Source: DATFWC01 sp045801465
GTDB taxonomy: Bacteria > Pseudomonadota > Alphaproteobacteria > Rhizobiales > Xanthobacteraceae
Assembly (NCBI GenBank): GCA_045801465.1
Contig: JBJMSU010000183.1
Span: forward strand, 1-33,093
Length of the DNA: 33,093 nt
Direction: 5' to 3'
Part shown: positions 1 to 8,052 of the stretch, in pieces
Numbering within the stretch: the stretch's first letter is position 1
How the letters are laid out: the number at the start of each line of letters is the position of its first letter
The notes under the pieces: model-generated
Told to the model about the DNA's origin: nothing
The model's input: the letters and a program-made list of their open reading frames with translations, nothing else
Databases searched by the model: none
Translations under genes and position numbers: made by a program

Positions 1-82
1 GCACGTTGGCGAAATACCCACGCGCGGCGCGCGGCGGCGCCGTGACCATGGTGCAATCGGACGAAGTGTGCAGCGTCAGCAT
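1..82 (-). CDS. Unknown protein, N-terminal fragment running off the left edge
   Basis: Only the first 27 codons are in the window. The fragment begins MLTLHTSSDCTMVTAPPRAA and continues to the window edge without a stop. The start is well supported: a complete AGGAGG ribosome binding site lies at 89-94, six bases before the ATG. The ATG 32 bases further in (MVTAPP) is in the same frame but has no such site. I do not recognise the family from this fragment, and no signal peptide or membrane segment is evident. The gene lies beyond the pnp terminator on the same strand and has its own apparent control region (CRP-type site at 147-162 and a hairpin over the ribosome binding site), so it is probably a separate transcription unit. 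Confidence 0.6.
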   Translation of the reverse strand, partial: MLTLHTSSDCTMVTAPPRAARGYFANV

Positions 83-88
83 CGGCAG

Positions 89-120
89 CCTCCTGTCGCG
101 AATCGTGTGCGATGACAGGA
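89..120 (-). promoter_or_regulatory. Hairpin covering the ribosome binding site of the edge gene
   Basis: The arms at 91-97 and 114-120 are perfectly complementary (TCCTGTC / GACAGGA). The 3' arm on the transcript overlaps four bases of the AGGAGG ribosome binding site (89-94), so the fold could restrict translation of the gene starting at 82. Confidence 0.35.
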
Positions 121-146
121 ACTCTACCGGCGCGCTCGCGCCGCGA

Positions 147-162
147 TGTGACGCACGTCACA
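147..162 (-). promoter_or_regulatory. CRP/FNR-family operator, perfect TGTGA-N6-TCACA palindrome
   Basis: TGTGACGCACGTCACA is a perfect match to the classical CRP half-sites. On the minus strand a possible -10 hexamer TAGAGT (121-126) would place transcription start near 114, so the operator centre would sit about 40 bases upstream, the usual activator position. This would serve the gene starting at 82. The palindrome is seen directly; the regulator and the start point are inferred. Confidence 0.55.
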
Positions 163-200
163 GAGCGCAGGGATCTCTGCACATTCGCGTAAGTTCGCAG

Positions 201-229
201 AAAAAAGGCGGCCACACCCGGCCGCCTTT
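201..229 (-). terminator. Intrinsic terminator after pnp
   Basis: A perfect 10-bp stem (204-213 with 220-229) closes a 6-base loop and is followed on the minus strand by six T. It lies 27 bases after the pnp stop codon and ends the rimP-to-pnp operon. Confidence 0.9.
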
Positions 230-255
230 CTGACGTGCCTTGGGGCGCCGCAAGC

Positions 256-2421
256 CTATTCGGCGCCCGCTGCCGCCTCGCGCGGCTGCTCCGCTTCCGC
301 CTTCTGCTTGGCCTCGAGATCCTCGCCGGTCTGCTGGTCGACGACCTTCATGGACAGCCGCACCTTGCCGCGCTCGTCGAAGCCGAGCAGCTTCACCTTC
401 ACCTTGTCGCCTTCCTTGATGACATCGGTGACCTTCTGCACGCGGCGCGGCGCGAGCTGCGAGATGTGCACCAAGCCGTCCTTGGAGCCGAAGAAGTTCA
501 CGAAGGCGCCGAAGTCGACGACCTTCACGACGGTGCCGTCGTAGATGTGGCCGACCTCCGGCTCCGAGGCGATCGATTTGATCCAGTTGATGGCGGCCTT
601 GATGGCCTCGTGCTTGGCGGACGCGACCTTCACGGTGCCGTCGTCCTGGATGTCGATCTTGGCGCCGGTCTTCTCCACGATCTCGCGGATCACCTTGCCG
701 CCCGAGCCGATCACCTCGCGGATCTTGTCCACGGGAATCGAGAACACCTCGATGCGCGGCGCGTGCTCGCCGAGCTCGGCGCGTGCCGACGTCAGCGCCT
801 TCGCCATCTCGCCGAGGATATGCAGGCGGCCGTCCTTCGCCTGGTCGAGCGCGACGTGCATGATCTCCTCGGTGATGCCGGCGATCTTGATGTCCATCTG
901 CAGCGAGGTGACGCCGCGTTCGGTACCGGCCACCTTGAAGTCCATGTCGCCGAGGTGGTCCTCGTCACCGAGAATGTCGGAGAGCACCGCGAACCGCTCG
1001 CCCTCCTTGATCAGGCCCATGGCGATGCCGGCGGTCGGGCGCTTGAGCGGCACGCCCGCATCCATCAGCGCCAGCGACGTGCCGCACACGGTCGCCATCG
1101 ACGACGAGCCGTTGGATTCCGTGATCTCGGACACCACGCGGAGCGTGTAGGGGAACTCGTGGTGCAGCGGCAGCATCGGATGGATGGCGCGCCAGGCAAG
1201 CTTGCCGTGGCCGACTTCGCGCCGTCCGGGCGCGCCGAGCCGCCCGGTTTCTCCCACCGAGAAGGGTGGGAAATTGTAGTGGAGCAGGAACGTCTCCTTG
1301 TAGGTCCCTTCGAGCGCGTCGATGAACTGCTCGTCCTCACCCGTGCCGAGGGTCGCCACCACCAGGGCCTGGGTTTCACCGCGCGTGAACAGCGCCGAGC
1401 CGTGCGCACGCGGCAGGACCCCGACCTCGCTCACGATCGGCCGCACTGTCTTGACGTCGCGTCCATCGATGCGATTGCCGGTGTCGAGAATGTTCCAGCG
1501 CACGATCTTGGCCTCGAGCTCCTTGAACTCGGCGGCCACGCGCAGCTTGTCGTAACGCGGCGTCTCCACGCCCTCGGGAAAGAAGTGCGCCACCACCTTG
1601 GCCTTGGCGGCGTCGATGGCCTTGTGGCGCTCCTGCTTGCCGGCGATCGCGTAGGCGGCGCGCAGGTCCTGCTCGACCAGCGCGAGCATTTCCTTCTCCA
1701 GCGCCTCGTCGTCGGCAACCTGGAAGTCGCGCGGCTCCTTCGCGGCCTTTTCGGCAAGGCGGATGATGGCATCGATCACCGGTTGGAAATGGCGGTGGCC
1801 GAACATGACGGCACCGAGCATCACCTCCTCGGGCAGCTCCTTGGCTTCCGATTCCACCATCAGCACGGCGTCCTGCGTGCCGGCGACGACGAGATCGAGC
1901 TGGCTCTCGGGCATCTCGTCGAATTGCGGATTGAGCACGTATTCATTGTTGATGAAGCCGACGCGCGCAGCGCCGACCGGTCCCATGAAGGGGACGCCGG
2001 AGAGCGTCAGGGCGGCGGAGGCCGCCACCATGGCGACCATGTCGGGATCGTTCTCCAGATCGTGCGACAGCGTCGTCACGATCACCTGGGTATCGCAGCG
2101 GTAGCCTTTGGCGAAGAGCGGCCGGATCGGACGGTCGATGAGGCGCGACACCAGCGTTTCGCGCTCGGTCGGACGGCCCTCGCGTTTGAAGTAGCCGCCG
2201 GGAATGCGCCCGGCCGCATAGAATTTTTCCTGGTAGTTCACGGTCAAGGGCAGGAAGTCGATGCCTTCCCTCGGCTCCTTGGTCGAGACGACGGTGGCCA
2301 GCACGGTGGTGTCGCCGTATTTCGCGAGCACCGCGCCGTCGGCCTGACGGGCGATCTTGCCGGTTTCCAGAACGAGCTTTCGGCCGCCCCAATCCAGGGC
2401 CACACGATGGATGTCAAACAT
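256..2421 (-). CDS. pnp: Polyribonucleotide nucleotidyltransferase (PNPase)
   Basis: The 721-residue protein has the full family layout and usual length: two RNase PH-like domains, the first beginning with the conserved WGGRKLVLETGKIARQADGA stretch, then a KH domain (VDKIREVIGSGGKVIREI) and a C-terminal S1 domain (DFGAFVNFFGSKDGLVHISQ). PNPase degrades RNA 3' to 5' by phosphorolysis and forms trimers in the cytoplasm, often with RNase E in the degradosome. The ATG at 2421 gives the canonical MFDIHRV start; the preceding ribosome binding site is weak (GAGAG, nine bases away). It is the last gene of the operon, follows rpsO as in most proteobacteria, and is followed by a strong terminator. The 268-base leader between rpsO and pnp is rich in hairpins, which suggests the processing-dependent autoregulation known for this gene. 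Confidence 0.98.
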   Translation of the reverse strand: MFDIHRVALDWGGRKLVLETGKIARQADGAVLAKYGDTTVLATVVSTKEPREGIDFLPLTVNYQEKFYAAGRIPGGYFKREGRPTERETLVSRLIDRPIRPLFAKGYRCDTQVIVTTLSHDLENDPDMVAMVAASAALTLSGVPFMGPVGAARVGFINNEYVLNPQFDEMPESQLDLVVAGTQDAVLMVESEAKELPEEVMLGAVMFGHRHFQPVIDAIIRLAEKAAKEPRDFQVADDEALEKEMLALVEQDLRAAYAIAGKQERHKAIDAAKAKVVAHFFPEGVETPRYDKLRVAAEFKELEAKIVRWNILDTGNRIDGRDVKTVRPIVSEVGVLPRAHGSALFTRGETQALVVATLGTGEDEQFIDALEGTYKETFLLHYNFPPFSVGETGRLGAPGRREVGHGKLAWRAIHPMLPLHHEFPYTLRVVSEITESNGSSSMATVCGTSLALMDAGVPLKRPTAGIAMGLIKEGERFAVLSDILGDEDHLGDMDFKVAGTERGVTSLQMDIKIAGITEEIMHVALDQAKDGRLHILGEMAKALTSARAELGEHAPRIEVFSIPVDKIREVIGSGGKVIREIVEKTGAKIDIQDDGTVKVASAKHEAIKAAINWIKSIASEPEVGHIYDGTVVKVVDFGAFVNFFGSKDGLVHISQLAPRRVQKVTDVIKEGDKVKVKLLGFDERGKVRLSMKVVDQQTGEDLEAKQKAEAEQPREAAAGAE

Positions 2422-2432
2422 TGCAATTTTCT

Positions 2433-2679
2433 CTCATGGTTTTTGAAAGGCGAAAGCCATGAGCAAGACGGCGAGAGGCTGCCCGCGTCCGCTGGACAGC
2501 GGCCCCAATCGCGAAAACAGCATCTGGCGATCCTGCCATGGCCTTCGAACCTTCCATCGGTTCGCCCGGACGTGCCTCGTCCGGGATTTGCCCGGCATTC
2601 CCGTCGGGGTGCCGGACACTGCACACGCGGACGCTATTACAAGGCATCCGCTCAACGAACGCGCGGGACAAGCCCGCGC
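2433..2679 (-). promoter_or_regulatory. Hairpin-rich rpsO-pnp intergenic leader
   Basis: Four inverted repeats are present. In transcript order they are GCGCGGG/CCCGCGC (2661-2679, 10 bases after the rpsO stop), a 6-bp stem with an inner CCC/GGG (2592-2615), an 8-bp stem with a 5-base loop (2565-2585), and CTCATGG/CCATGAG (2433-2463) just before the pnp start region. None has a T-run, so they look like processing or translation-control structures rather than terminators. In enterobacteria PNPase represses itself through an RNase III-cut leader hairpin; a similar role here is inference. Confidence 0.45.
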
Positions 2680-2689
2680 TGAACGCGTT

Positions 2690-2959
2690 TCAACGACGAA
2701 TGCCGAGGCGCTCGATGAGGCTCTTGTAGCGTCCTTCGTCTGAACGCTTGAGGTAGTCGAGCAGCTGGCGACGCTGGGATACGAGCTTCAACAGCCCCCG
2801 CCGCGAATGATTGTCCTTCACATGGGTTTTGAAATGCTCGGTCAGGTTGACGATGCGCTCGGACAGGATCGCCACCTGCACCTCGGGCGAGCCAGTGTCG
2901 CCGGACGTCGTCGCATAGTTCTTGATGAGTTCGGCCTTGCGGCCGGTGGTTATCGACAT
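2690..2959 (-). CDS. rpsO: 30S ribosomal protein S15
   Basis: The 89-residue length is exactly typical. The protein carries the conserved S15 stretches GDTGSPEVQVAILSERI, HFKTHVKDNHSRRGLL and RRQLLDYLKRSD. S15 is a primary binder of 16S rRNA and helps assemble the platform of the 30S subunit. The ATG at 2959 has an AGGA ribosome binding site seven bases upstream. It lies between truB (160 bases upstream) and pnp, the common proteobacterial order. Confidence 0.99.
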   Translation of the reverse strand: MSITTGRKAELIKNYATTSGDTGSPEVQVAILSERIVNLTEHFKTHVKDNHSRRGLLKLVSQRRQLLDYLKRSDEGRYKSLIERLGIRR

Positions 2960-3119
2960 CCGATCATCCTTTGTCTTTGGTGCTTATGGGAACGGCCGAG
3001 CCGGGATGTCGTCCAGCACGGTCGTAAAGCGGCTCGCGCGGGCGAAACGGCCCGCGCGATTGCGGTCAATATAGTGGAAAGCGGGGCGAATGCCAGCACA
3101 ATCTAAGCGGCTGAAAATA

Positions 3120-4091
3120 CTATGTTTGCTGCGAAAGATTGAAAACCCGGCGCGGCCGCAGCTCGCCCTGCTCGACCTCGGCGAGCGCGACCAGCGCGCC
3201 CTGGGTCGATACCGCGACCCAGCCGGTCATCACCGGGGCGTCGCGGCCGCGCAACAGGACGGCTTGGCCCCGCGCCAGCCGTCCCGCATCGGCCCGGCTG
3301 ACAGTCAGCGCCGGCAAGCCGGCGAGCGCGGCCGCCACTGGCAGCAGGATGGGGCCGGCGCCGACCACGCCGTCCGGGCTGGCCCCGCTCAAGCATTCGA
3401 GCTCGCCGATGCCGACGGCGTGACACTCGGCAAACGGTCCGACGGCGGTGCGCCGCAGCGCCGACACATGGCCACAGGTGCCGAGCGCGCGGCCAAGATC
3501 GCGTGCGAGCGCGCGCACGTAGGTTCCCTTGCCGCATCCGGCCGCGAACTCGGCATGCTCGTCGTCAACCACGCCGACGAGCTCGAGCCGGTCGACCTGG
3601 ACCGGCCGCGGCGCGAGGGACACCGCCTCACCCTCGCGGGCAAGGTCGTAGGCCCGCTCGCCGGCGATCTTGATGGCGGAGAACTGCGGCGGGGTCTGCA
3701 TGATGGCGCCGGTGAAGCGCGGCAAGGCGGCGCGGATCGCATCGACGTCCGGACGCACGTCCGATGCCGCGATCACACGCCCTTCGGCATCGTCGGTATC
3801 GGTCTCGAGCCCCCAGCGCACCGTGAAGCGGTAGGACTTGCGTCCATCCATGACGAAAGAGACGGTCTTGGTGGCTTCGCCGAGCGCGATCGGCAGGACG
3901 CCGGTGGCGAGCGGATCGAGCGTGCCGGCATGGCCGGCCTTCCTGGCCGCAAAGGCGCGCCTGACCATCGAGACCGCGTGCGTCGAGGTCATGCTGATCG
4001 GCTTGTCCAGGACCACCCAGCCATCGACGTTGCGTTTTTCGCGCCGGCGTTGCGCCGGCGGCGCATTCGACGAGGCTCGCGAATCAGTCAT
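3120..4091 (-). CDS. truB: tRNA pseudouridine(55) synthase TruB
   Basis: The enzyme converts U55 in the T-loop of tRNAs to pseudouridine. It is 323 residues long from the chosen start, normal for the family. The catalytic motif GHAGTLDPLATGVLPIALG is present with the nucleophile at about Asp59, preceded by DGWVVLDKPISMTS. I chose the ATG at 4091 (MTDSRASS) because it overlaps the rbfA stop in an ATGACTGA junction (8 bases), typical of translational coupling. A longer open frame to 4205 would run deep into rbfA and its extra residues look non-native. A basic stretch of about 20 residues precedes the domain. The last third should hold the TruB C-terminal RNA-binding region. Confidence 0.97.
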   Translation of the reverse strand: MTDSRASSNAPPAQRRREKRNVDGWVVLDKPISMTSTHAVSMVRRAFAARKAGHAGTLDPLATGVLPIALGEATKTVSFVMDGRKSYRFTVRWGLETDTDDAEGRVIAASDVRPDVDAIRAALPRFTGAIMQTPPQFSAIKIAGERAYDLAREGEAVSLAPRPVQVDRLELVGVVDDEHAEFAAGCGKGTYVRALARDLGRALGTCGHVSALRRTAVGPFAECHAVGIGELECLSGASPDGVVGAGPILLPVAAALAGLPALTVSRADAGRLARGQAVLLRGRDAPVMTGWVAVSTQGALVALAEVEQGELRPRRVFNLSQQT

Positions 4092-4500
4092 CGCCGTCTT
4101 CGCGGTCGTGCAGGTCGCGTCTGACCGCAGGTGTTCGCAAAAGCTTCTCGATCCGTTCCGCTTCGTCGAATCGCTCGTCGAGCCGGAAGCGAATGTCAGG
4201 AGCAAATTTCAGGTTAACGCGCCGGGCGACTTCTCCGCGGAGATATTTCTTGTTGCGATCGAGCGCAGCCAGCACCTCCTTCTCGTCGCGCCCGCCGAGC
4301 GGAATGACGTAGACGGTGGCGAGCCTGAGATCGGGACTCATCCGCACCTCGGGCACGGTGATCATGTGTCCCTGGATCACGGGGTCGTGCACCTCGCCGC
4401 GCGACAGAATCTCGGCCACGGCGTGCCGCACGAGCTCGCCGGCGCGCAATGCACGCTGCGACGGGGCCGATTTCGCTTCGCGATGCGATCCGCGCGCCAT
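4084..4500 (-). CDS. rbfA: Ribosome-binding factor A
   Basis: RbfA is a small KH-fold factor that binds immature 30S subunits, helps mature the 16S rRNA 5' end and matters in cold adaptation. From the ATG at 4500 it has 138 residues, the normal length, with family stretches RAGELVRHAVAEILSRGEV, VRMSPDLRLATVYVIPLGG and LNKKYLRGEV-like DRNKKYLRGEVARRVNLKF. The frame stays open to 4788, but those extra residues overlap infB and are not family-like. The ribosome binding site is weak (GGTGA). It lies 118 bases after infB and overlaps truB by 8 bases, so it is probably co-translated with truB. Confidence 0.96.
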   Translation of the reverse strand: MARGSHREAKSAPSQRALRAGELVRHAVAEILSRGEVHDPVIQGHMITVPEVRMSPDLRLATVYVIPLGGRDEKEVLAALDRNKKYLRGEVARRVNLKFAPDIRFRLDERFDEAERIEKLLRTPAVRRDLHDREDGDD

Positions 4501-4618
4501 GTGTGTCACCGGTACGTCCGCTCGAATGGCGGATCGCCCACCGATGCCATGCCGGCGGCGAGGCGACGCTCCTCCATGCGACCGCTCCGGACCGTTGCTG
4601 TCACAGTGCGGACAGACG

Positions 4619-7216
4619 CTACAGGCTGCGCTGCACCTTTTCGACGCGGTAGCACTCGATCGTGTCGCCCGCGCGCATGTCCTGGTAGCCCTCGAAGGCC
4701 ATGCCGCATTCCTGGCCGGCCAAGACCTCGCGTGCATCGTCCTTGAAGCGCTTGAGCTGCGAGAGCTTGCCGTCGTGGATGACGACATTGTCGCGGATCA
4801 GCCGGACGTTGGCGCCGCGCTCGACCACGCCGTCGGTGACGCGGCAGCCCGCCACCTTGCCGACCTTGGACACGGTGAAGATTTCGAGAATGAGGGCGTC
4901 GCCCAGCTTGGTCTCGCGCAGCGTCGGCGCGAGCAGGCCGGACATGGCCTTTTTCACATCATCCACCAGATCATAGATGATGTTGTAGTAGCGAATCTCG
5001 ATGCCGGCGCGCTCGGCCGCCTCGTGCGCTTCCTTGTTGGCGCGCACGTTGAAGCCGATGATGGCCGCACTCGAGGTCTCGGCCAGCCGGATGTCGGATT
5101 CGTTGATGCCGCCGACGCCCGCATGGATGATGCGGGCCGCCACCTCCTCGGTGCCGAGCTTGTCGAGCGCACCGATGATCGCCTCCACCGAACCCTGCAC
5201 GTCGCCTTTGATGACCAGCGGGAATTCCTTGCGACCGGTGCTCTTGAGCTGGCTCATCATCTGCTCGAGCGAGCCGCGCATCGCGCCGCCGCGCGCTTCG
5301 AGCTTTTCGCGCTTCTGGCGCGTACGGTAGTCGGAGACTTCGCGCGCGCGTCCTTCGCTGTCGACCACCGCGAGGCGGTCTCCCGCCTCCGGCGTGCCGT
5401 TGAAGCCGAGCACTTCCACCGGCATCGAGGGACCGGCATCCGTGATGGTGACGCCGGTGTCGGAGACGAGCGCACGCACGCGGCCCCATTCGGCGCCGGC
5501 GACGATGATGTCGCCCACGTGCAGCGTGCCGCGCTGGACCAGCACGGTCGCGACCGGACCGCGGCCGCGGTCGAGCTTGGCCTCGATCACGGTTCCTTCC
5601 GCCGGGCGATCGGGATTGGCCTTGAGCTCGAGAATCTCGGCCTGCAGCCCGATCGTTTCGAGCAGCCGGTCGAGATTGAGCTTCTTGGTCGCCGACACTT
5701 CGACGTCGAGCACGTCGCCGCCGAGCGATTCCACCTGCACCTCGTGCTGAAGCAGCTCGGTGCGCACGCGCTCCGGCCTGGCGTCCGGCTTGTCGATCTT
5801 GTTGATGGCGACGATCATCGGCACCTTCGCGGCCTTGGCGTGATGGATGGCTTCCACCGTCTGCGGCATCACGCCGTCATCCGCCGCCACCACCAGAACG
5901 ACCGTGTCGGTCACCCGGGCGCCGCGCGCGCGCATCGCGGTGAACGCGGCGTGGCCCGGCGTATCGATGAAGGTGATCTTGCTGCCCGACGGCGATGTCA
6001 CCTGATAGGCGCCGATGTGCTGGGTGATCCCGCCCGCCTCGCCGGCGGCCACTTCGGTCGAGCGGATCGCATCGAGCAGCGATGTCTTGCCGTGATCGAC
6101 GTGACCCATGATGGTGACGACCGGCGGCCGCGCGACCAGCTCCGCCTCGTCGTCCGGCGCATCGAACAGGCCTTCCTCCACGTCCGATTCGGCGACGCGG
6201 CGGACCGTATGCCCCATTTCCTCGGCGACGAGCTGCGCCGTATCGGCGTCGATCACGTCGGTGATCTTGACCATCTGTCCCTGCTTCATCAGCAGGCGGA
6301 TCACGTCCACCGCGCGCTCGGCCATGCGATTGGCGAGCTCCTGGATGGTGATCACCTCGGGAATGGTCACGTCGCGCGCAAGCTTCTCCTTCTGTTCGCC
6401 GGTGCTTTGTCCTTTGAGCCGCTGGACGCGTCGGCGGAACGCCGCGACCGAGCGCTCACGCTCCTCGTCCGCGGACAGCGCGGTGACGACGGTGAGGCGG
6501 CCGCGCCGCTTTTCTGCGCCGGGACGCGCCGGCTTGGGCGCCGGCGCCGGGCGTGCGACTCCCCCGCGCCGCGTCGTCCGCGGCGCTTCTTCCTCCTCGG
6601 GTTCCACTACGTGCGTGCGTGCGAGCGGGCCAAGTTTGGCTTTGGCCTCGTCCTCGCCGAACCGCTTTTTGGCCTCCTGCTCGGCCTTGCGCTTGGTCTC
6701 TTCGTCGTGACGCCGGCGCTCCTCTTCCTCGCGCTTGCGCGCCTCCGCCGCCTCGCGCTCGGTTCGCTCGCGAACATCACGTTCGGAGCGCCGGCGTGCC
6801 TCCTCCTCGGCGATCTTGCGCTCTTCGGCCTCGCGCACGCGGGCATCGGCGAGCGCATGGGCGCGCGCGCTGCGTTCTTCTTCCGTCAGCGTCCGCAGGA
6901 CCACGCCGGAGGGCTTCGGCGCGGGAGCCGCGGGCCATGCCGTGGTGGCCGGCGCGGCGGTCGCACCCGCTGCGGCCTTCGCAGTGATGCGGCGGCCAGT
7001 CGGCGCCGGCGCGGTTGCGGGAGCCGGCTCGGGCTTGGCCTCACCCGGCCCGACCACACGCCGCTTGACCTTTTCGACCACGACCGGCTTGGTGCGGCCG
7101 TGGCTGAAGCTCTGACGCACCACGCCTTGCTCGACGCCCCGCTTGAGGGTCAAGGTCTTGGTCGAAGCGACCTTCAGCGTTTTATCGCCAGGGTTTTTCG
7201 TTTCAGTTTCCGTCAT
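4619..7216 (-). CDS. infB: Translation initiation factor IF-2
   Basis: IF2 is the GTPase that places initiator tRNA on the 30S subunit and promotes subunit joining. The 865 residues comprise a long charged N-terminal region with Glu/Arg-rich helices (about 110-190) and Pro/Ala-rich linkers, an IF2 N-domain around 285-340, and a G domain with GHVDHGKT (371-378), DTPG (418-421) and NKID (472-475), followed by the beta-barrel domains and the C-terminal fMet-tRNA-binding domain (ends FEGYQDMRAGDTIECYRVEK). The length is normal for alphaproteobacteria. The ATG at 7216 gives MTETETKNPGDKTL; no strong ribosome binding site precedes it. The 166-base gap from ylxR contains strong inverted repeats. Confidence 0.98.
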   Translation of the reverse strand: MTETETKNPGDKTLKVASTKTLTLKRGVEQGVVRQSFSHGRTKPVVVEKVKRRVVGPGEAKPEPAPATAPAPTGRRITAKAAAGATAAPATTAWPAAPAPKPSGVVLRTLTEEERSARAHALADARVREAEERKIAEEEARRRSERDVRERTEREAAEARKREEEERRRHDEETKRKAEQEAKKRFGEDEAKAKLGPLARTHVVEPEEEEAPRTTRRGGVARPAPAPKPARPGAEKRRGRLTVVTALSADEERERSVAAFRRRVQRLKGQSTGEQKEKLARDVTIPEVITIQELANRMAERAVDVIRLLMKQGQMVKITDVIDADTAQLVAEEMGHTVRRVAESDVEEGLFDAPDDEAELVARPPVVTIMGHVDHGKTSLLDAIRSTEVAAGEAGGITQHIGAYQVTSPSGSKITFIDTPGHAAFTAMRARGARVTDTVVLVVAADDGVMPQTVEAIHHAKAAKVPMIVAINKIDKPDARPERVRTELLQHEVQVESLGGDVLDVEVSATKKLNLDRLLETIGLQAEILELKANPDRPAEGTVIEAKLDRGRGPVATVLVQRGTLHVGDIIVAGAEWGRVRALVSDTGVTITDAGPSMPVEVLGFNGTPEAGDRLAVVDSEGRAREVSDYRTRQKREKLEARGGAMRGSLEQMMSQLKSTGRKEFPLVIKGDVQGSVEAIIGALDKLGTEEVAARIIHAGVGGINESDIRLAETSSAAIIGFNVRANKEAHEAAERAGIEIRYYNIIYDLVDDVKKAMSGLLAPTLRETKLGDALILEIFTVSKVGKVAGCRVTDGVVERGANVRLIRDNVVIHDGKLSQLKRFKDDAREVLAGQECGMAFEGYQDMRAGDTIECYRVEKVQRSL

Positions 7217-7285
7217 TACAGATCCAGTTCAAAGCGGCATTGCCTGATCAGGTCACGCTGACCTGGCCAAGCTTGGCTGTGACTC

Positions 7286-7382
7286 AACCCCTTGCAGGGG
7301 TTACGAATTCCGCCCACCGCCCGCGGGCGGGATACGTAACCCGAGTGAGGGCGCTTCTTTGCCCCAAGGGGCGCTACGCCCC
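7286..7382 (-). promoter_or_regulatory. Mutually exclusive hairpins in the ylxR-infB gap
   Basis: In transcript order there is AGGGGCG-TAG-CGCCCCT at the ylxR stop (about 7368-7382), a large inverted repeat GGGTTACG/CGTAACCC (7342-7335 with 7305-7298) enclosing a GC-rich inner palindrome, and AACCCC/GGGGTT (7302-7297 with 7291-7286). The last two share the AACCC segment and cannot form together. No T-run follows. The structure is seen; a regulatory role for infB is inferred. Confidence 0.4.
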
Positions 7383-8030
7383 TCAAGCGTTTTGGTCCTC
7401 GCTCCGAAAACGCGCAAGGATCCGACAGCGCGCAAGAAACCCGGCGCTCGCGGGGCCGGCGAGCACGGCAGCATGTACCACATTTGACCGGCCCAATGCC
7501 AAATCCAATTGCGCCGAGGTAAACATCTCGATCACCGTCGGACCGTCCTTATCCCCGCCCCACCGACGCCGTGCCGCGGCCTCGAGCTTGCGGGTTCCTT
7601 CCGGGCTCGCATCGGCCGCATGGATCAGCGCCACCACGGTTTTCGCGCTGAGTGCGGTCTCCACCTTGGTGAAGCCCGCCGCCACGGCGCCCGCCTTGTG
7701 CGCGATGGCGAGCGCTTCGAGGGCGGAACGCCCGAGCAGGTGCTCCGTCGCCTCCACGAGGTCGGGCGCGACCCGCACTTCGCGCCGGAAGCCGCGGCCG
7801 AACGCCTTGCGTTCGATCGCCGCCGCCACCGCGGCCCGATTGGCCGTGACCCACACCCCGCGGCCGGGCAGCTTGTGCTTCACGTCGGGCACGACCGCGC
7901 CATCCGGTCCGATCACGAACCGGATCAGCTCGCCGGTGGGCTTGACCTCGCGCGTCGCGACGCAAAGCCGCACAGGCGAGGTCCGCCGCGGCCCCGCATC
8001 GATGTCGTCGTGACCGGCGCGTGCGAGCAT
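7383..8030 (-). CDS. ylxR: YlxR-family (DUF448) RNA-binding protein with L7Ae-like second domain
   Basis: The 215-residue protein sits between nusA and infB, the standard place for this family. Residues about 14-80 form the YlxR domain, with the opening motif RTSPVRLCVATREV and the GRGVWV turn. Residues about 95-185 resemble an L7Ae/L30e-like fold (LLGRSALEALAIAHKAGAVAAG, KVETALSAKTVVALIHAADA), a fusion usual in alphaproteobacteria. The YlxR domain is basic and binds nucleic acid; its precise role is unsettled. The ATG at 8030 has a GAGGGG ribosome binding site nine bases upstream and lies 22 bases after the nusA stop, so the genes are co-transcribed. Confidence 0.9.
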   Translation of the reverse strand: MLARAGHDDIDAGPRRTSPVRLCVATREVKPTGELIRFVIGPDGAVVPDVKHKLPGRGVWVTANRAAVAAAIERKAFGRGFRREVRVAPDLVEATEHLLGRSALEALAIAHKAGAVAAGFTKVETALSAKTVVALIHAADASPEGTRKLEAAARRRWGGDKDGPTVIEMFTSAQLDLALGRSNVVHAAVLAGPASAGFLARCRILARFRSEDQNA

Positions 8031-8052
8031 ATAGTGTCGCCCCTCGCGCCGC

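Noticed and set aside
235..2682. Very long plus-strand open frame opposite pnp (about 815 codons)
   Set aside because: It is antisense to a full-length, motif-complete pnp; its His/Arg/Asp-rich translation is typical of the complementary frame of GC-rich genes.
3061..3110. Separate promoter for rpsO on the minus strand
   Set aside because: A TATATT-like element is present, but the nearest -35-like TTGTGC is about 22 bases away, too far for a convincing promoter.
4316..7261. Plus-strand open frame of about 981 codons opposite infB and rbfA
   Set aside because: Antisense shadow of infB; no recognisable domain and the same skewed composition.
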